Under the pieces are notes generated by a model. It saw nothing but the letters and a program-made list of their open reading frames with translations, was not told the origin of the DNA and made no database searches. This document shows positions 63,849-64,000 of a stretch of DNA of 64,000 bases, piece by piece; position 1 is the stretch's first letter; each line of letters starts with the position of its first letter. The translations under genes were made by a program, and so were the position numbers. Source of the DNA: Carboxylicivirga marina (GTDB lineage: Bacteria; Bacteroidota; Bacteroidia; Bacteroidales; Marinilabiliaceae); NCBI RefSeq assembly GCF_016612505.1, contig NZ_JAENRR010000025.1, forward strand, positions 1-64,000. Direction: 5' to 3'.

Positions 63849-63891
63849 CTTCGCGTTCTTTGCGCATAACTTTGCGCTCTTCGCGAGAAAC
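63849..63891 (-). repeat. Right heptamer array of the GxxExxY module (inverted)
   Basis: CTTCGCG at 63849-63855 and 63879-63885 and CTTTGCG at 63858-63864 and 63870-63876 are the reverse complements of CGCRAAG, facing the left array. The first one starts two bases after the GxxExxY stop codon. Confidence 0.85.
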
Positions 63892-63899
63892 AAAAGGTT

Positions 63900-64000
63900 A
63901 TGAATAAAGAAGCTAAGGTGTATGTAGCAGGGCATAAGGGATTAGTCGGATCTGCCCTATGGAAGACACTACAAAATAAAGGCTATAAAAACCTACTTGG
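63900..64000 (+). CDS. fcl: GDP-L-fucose synthase, N-terminal part
   Basis: Only the first 33 codons lie in the window. MNKEAKVYVAGHKGLVGSAL is the NADP Rossmann loop (GxxGxxG) of the GDP-fucose synthase/WcaG type, which epimerises and reduces the Gmd product to GDP-L-fucose. The position after gmd supports this. The protein continues beyond the right edge. Confidence 0.85.
   Translation, partial: MNKEAKVYVAGHKGLVGSALWKTLQNKGYKNLL

Larger units (their letters stand above)
63403..63891. mobile_element. GxxExxY module bounded by inverted heptamer repeats
   Basis: Ends GTTTCTCGC (63403-63411) and GCGAGAAAC (63883-63891) are a perfect 9-bp inverted repeat. Inside lie four direct heptamers on the left (CGCAAAG at 63409, 63417 and 63434, CGCTAAG at 63443) and four inverted ones on the right (CTTCGCG at 63849 and 63879, CTTTGCG at 63858 and 63870). 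The gene between fills the rest. The module fills the gmd-fcl gap nearly exactly. No transposase and no target duplication were seen. Naming it mobile is inference. Confidence 0.6.

Noticed and set aside
63403-63891. Classical insertion sequence
   Set aside because: There is no DDE or tyrosine/HUH transposase and no visible target-site duplication. The only gene is a PDDEXK-like protein, so the unit is reported as a distinct module instead.
1-64000. tRNA or rRNA genes
   Set aside because: No cloverleaf with GGTTCGA-type T-loop and CCA-proximal stem, and no rRNA-like segment, was found on either strand by eye. A tRNAscan run would be decisive.

Overview
The window comes from a low-GC Bacteroidota genome, most like a marine or anaerobic member of the Marinilabiliales/Bacteroidales. 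The basis is gene content (KamA-family radical SAM enzyme, ileS - DksA-like - lspA operon, LytS/LytTR pair, SLBB-Wzz export genes, DUF6266 and GxxExxY proteins), starts without Shine-Dalgarno sequences, and promoters of the Bacteroides type. The clearest promoter is TTTG-N19-TATATTTG before ileS. Genus and species cannot be read from the sequence. I see no rRNA, tRNA, CRISPR array, transposase or phage gene.

Layout. 0-12.3 kb: a flavoprotein reductase, a KamA-like enzyme, a chemoreceptor divergent from a lone sugar-binding lipoprotein, a four-gene minus-strand sugar-phosphate operon (SIS isomerase, phosphohexomutase, isochorismatase-like hydrolase, PfkB kinase), a tRNA-dihydrouridine synthase and a DeoR regulator. 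12.4-21 kb: YaaA, a duplicated-domain protein of unknown function, a 5'-nucleotidase split over two genes in reversed domain order, an Lrp regulator, an MscS channel, an M64 peptidase and an aldo/keto reductase. 21-28 kb: a secreted repeat protein, two LytS-type kinases of which the second lacks its catalytic residues, a LytTR response regulator and an AbgT transporter. 28-39 kb: two envelope lipoproteins, a potassium channel, a D-threonine-aldolase-like enzyme, a GNAT protein and a purine permease paired with a Tsx-like outer-membrane channel. 35.3-40 kb: ileS, a DksA-like gene and lspA.

40-64 kb is one long plus-strand exopolysaccharide/O-antigen locus. A promoter box is followed at once by a terminator-like hairpin and a structured leader. 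Then come the export genes (SLBB protein, Wzz), wecB-wecC for UDP-ManNAcA, a very AT-rich strain-specific block (Wzx flippase, radical SAM protein, pyruvyltransferase-like protein, glycosyltransferases, first Wzy-like protein, acetyltransferase), a two-domain dehydrogenase, an alpha/alpha-barrel protein of unknown function, a WecG/TagA glycosyltransferase and a second Wzy-like protein. The locus continues with a DUF6266 gene, a repeat-filled intergenic region, and gmd and fcl for GDP-L-fucose.

The most unusual structure is at the right end. A GxxExxY (PDDEXK-fold) gene with four CGCWAAG heptamers on its left and four inverted CTTYGCG heptamers on its right, bounded by a 9-bp terminal inverted repeat, sits exactly between gmd and fcl. 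Two diverged, gene-less copies of a related-looking repeat, separated by GA-rich linkers, lie just upstream of gmd. Together they look like a repeat-propagating module that has entered polysaccharide genes.
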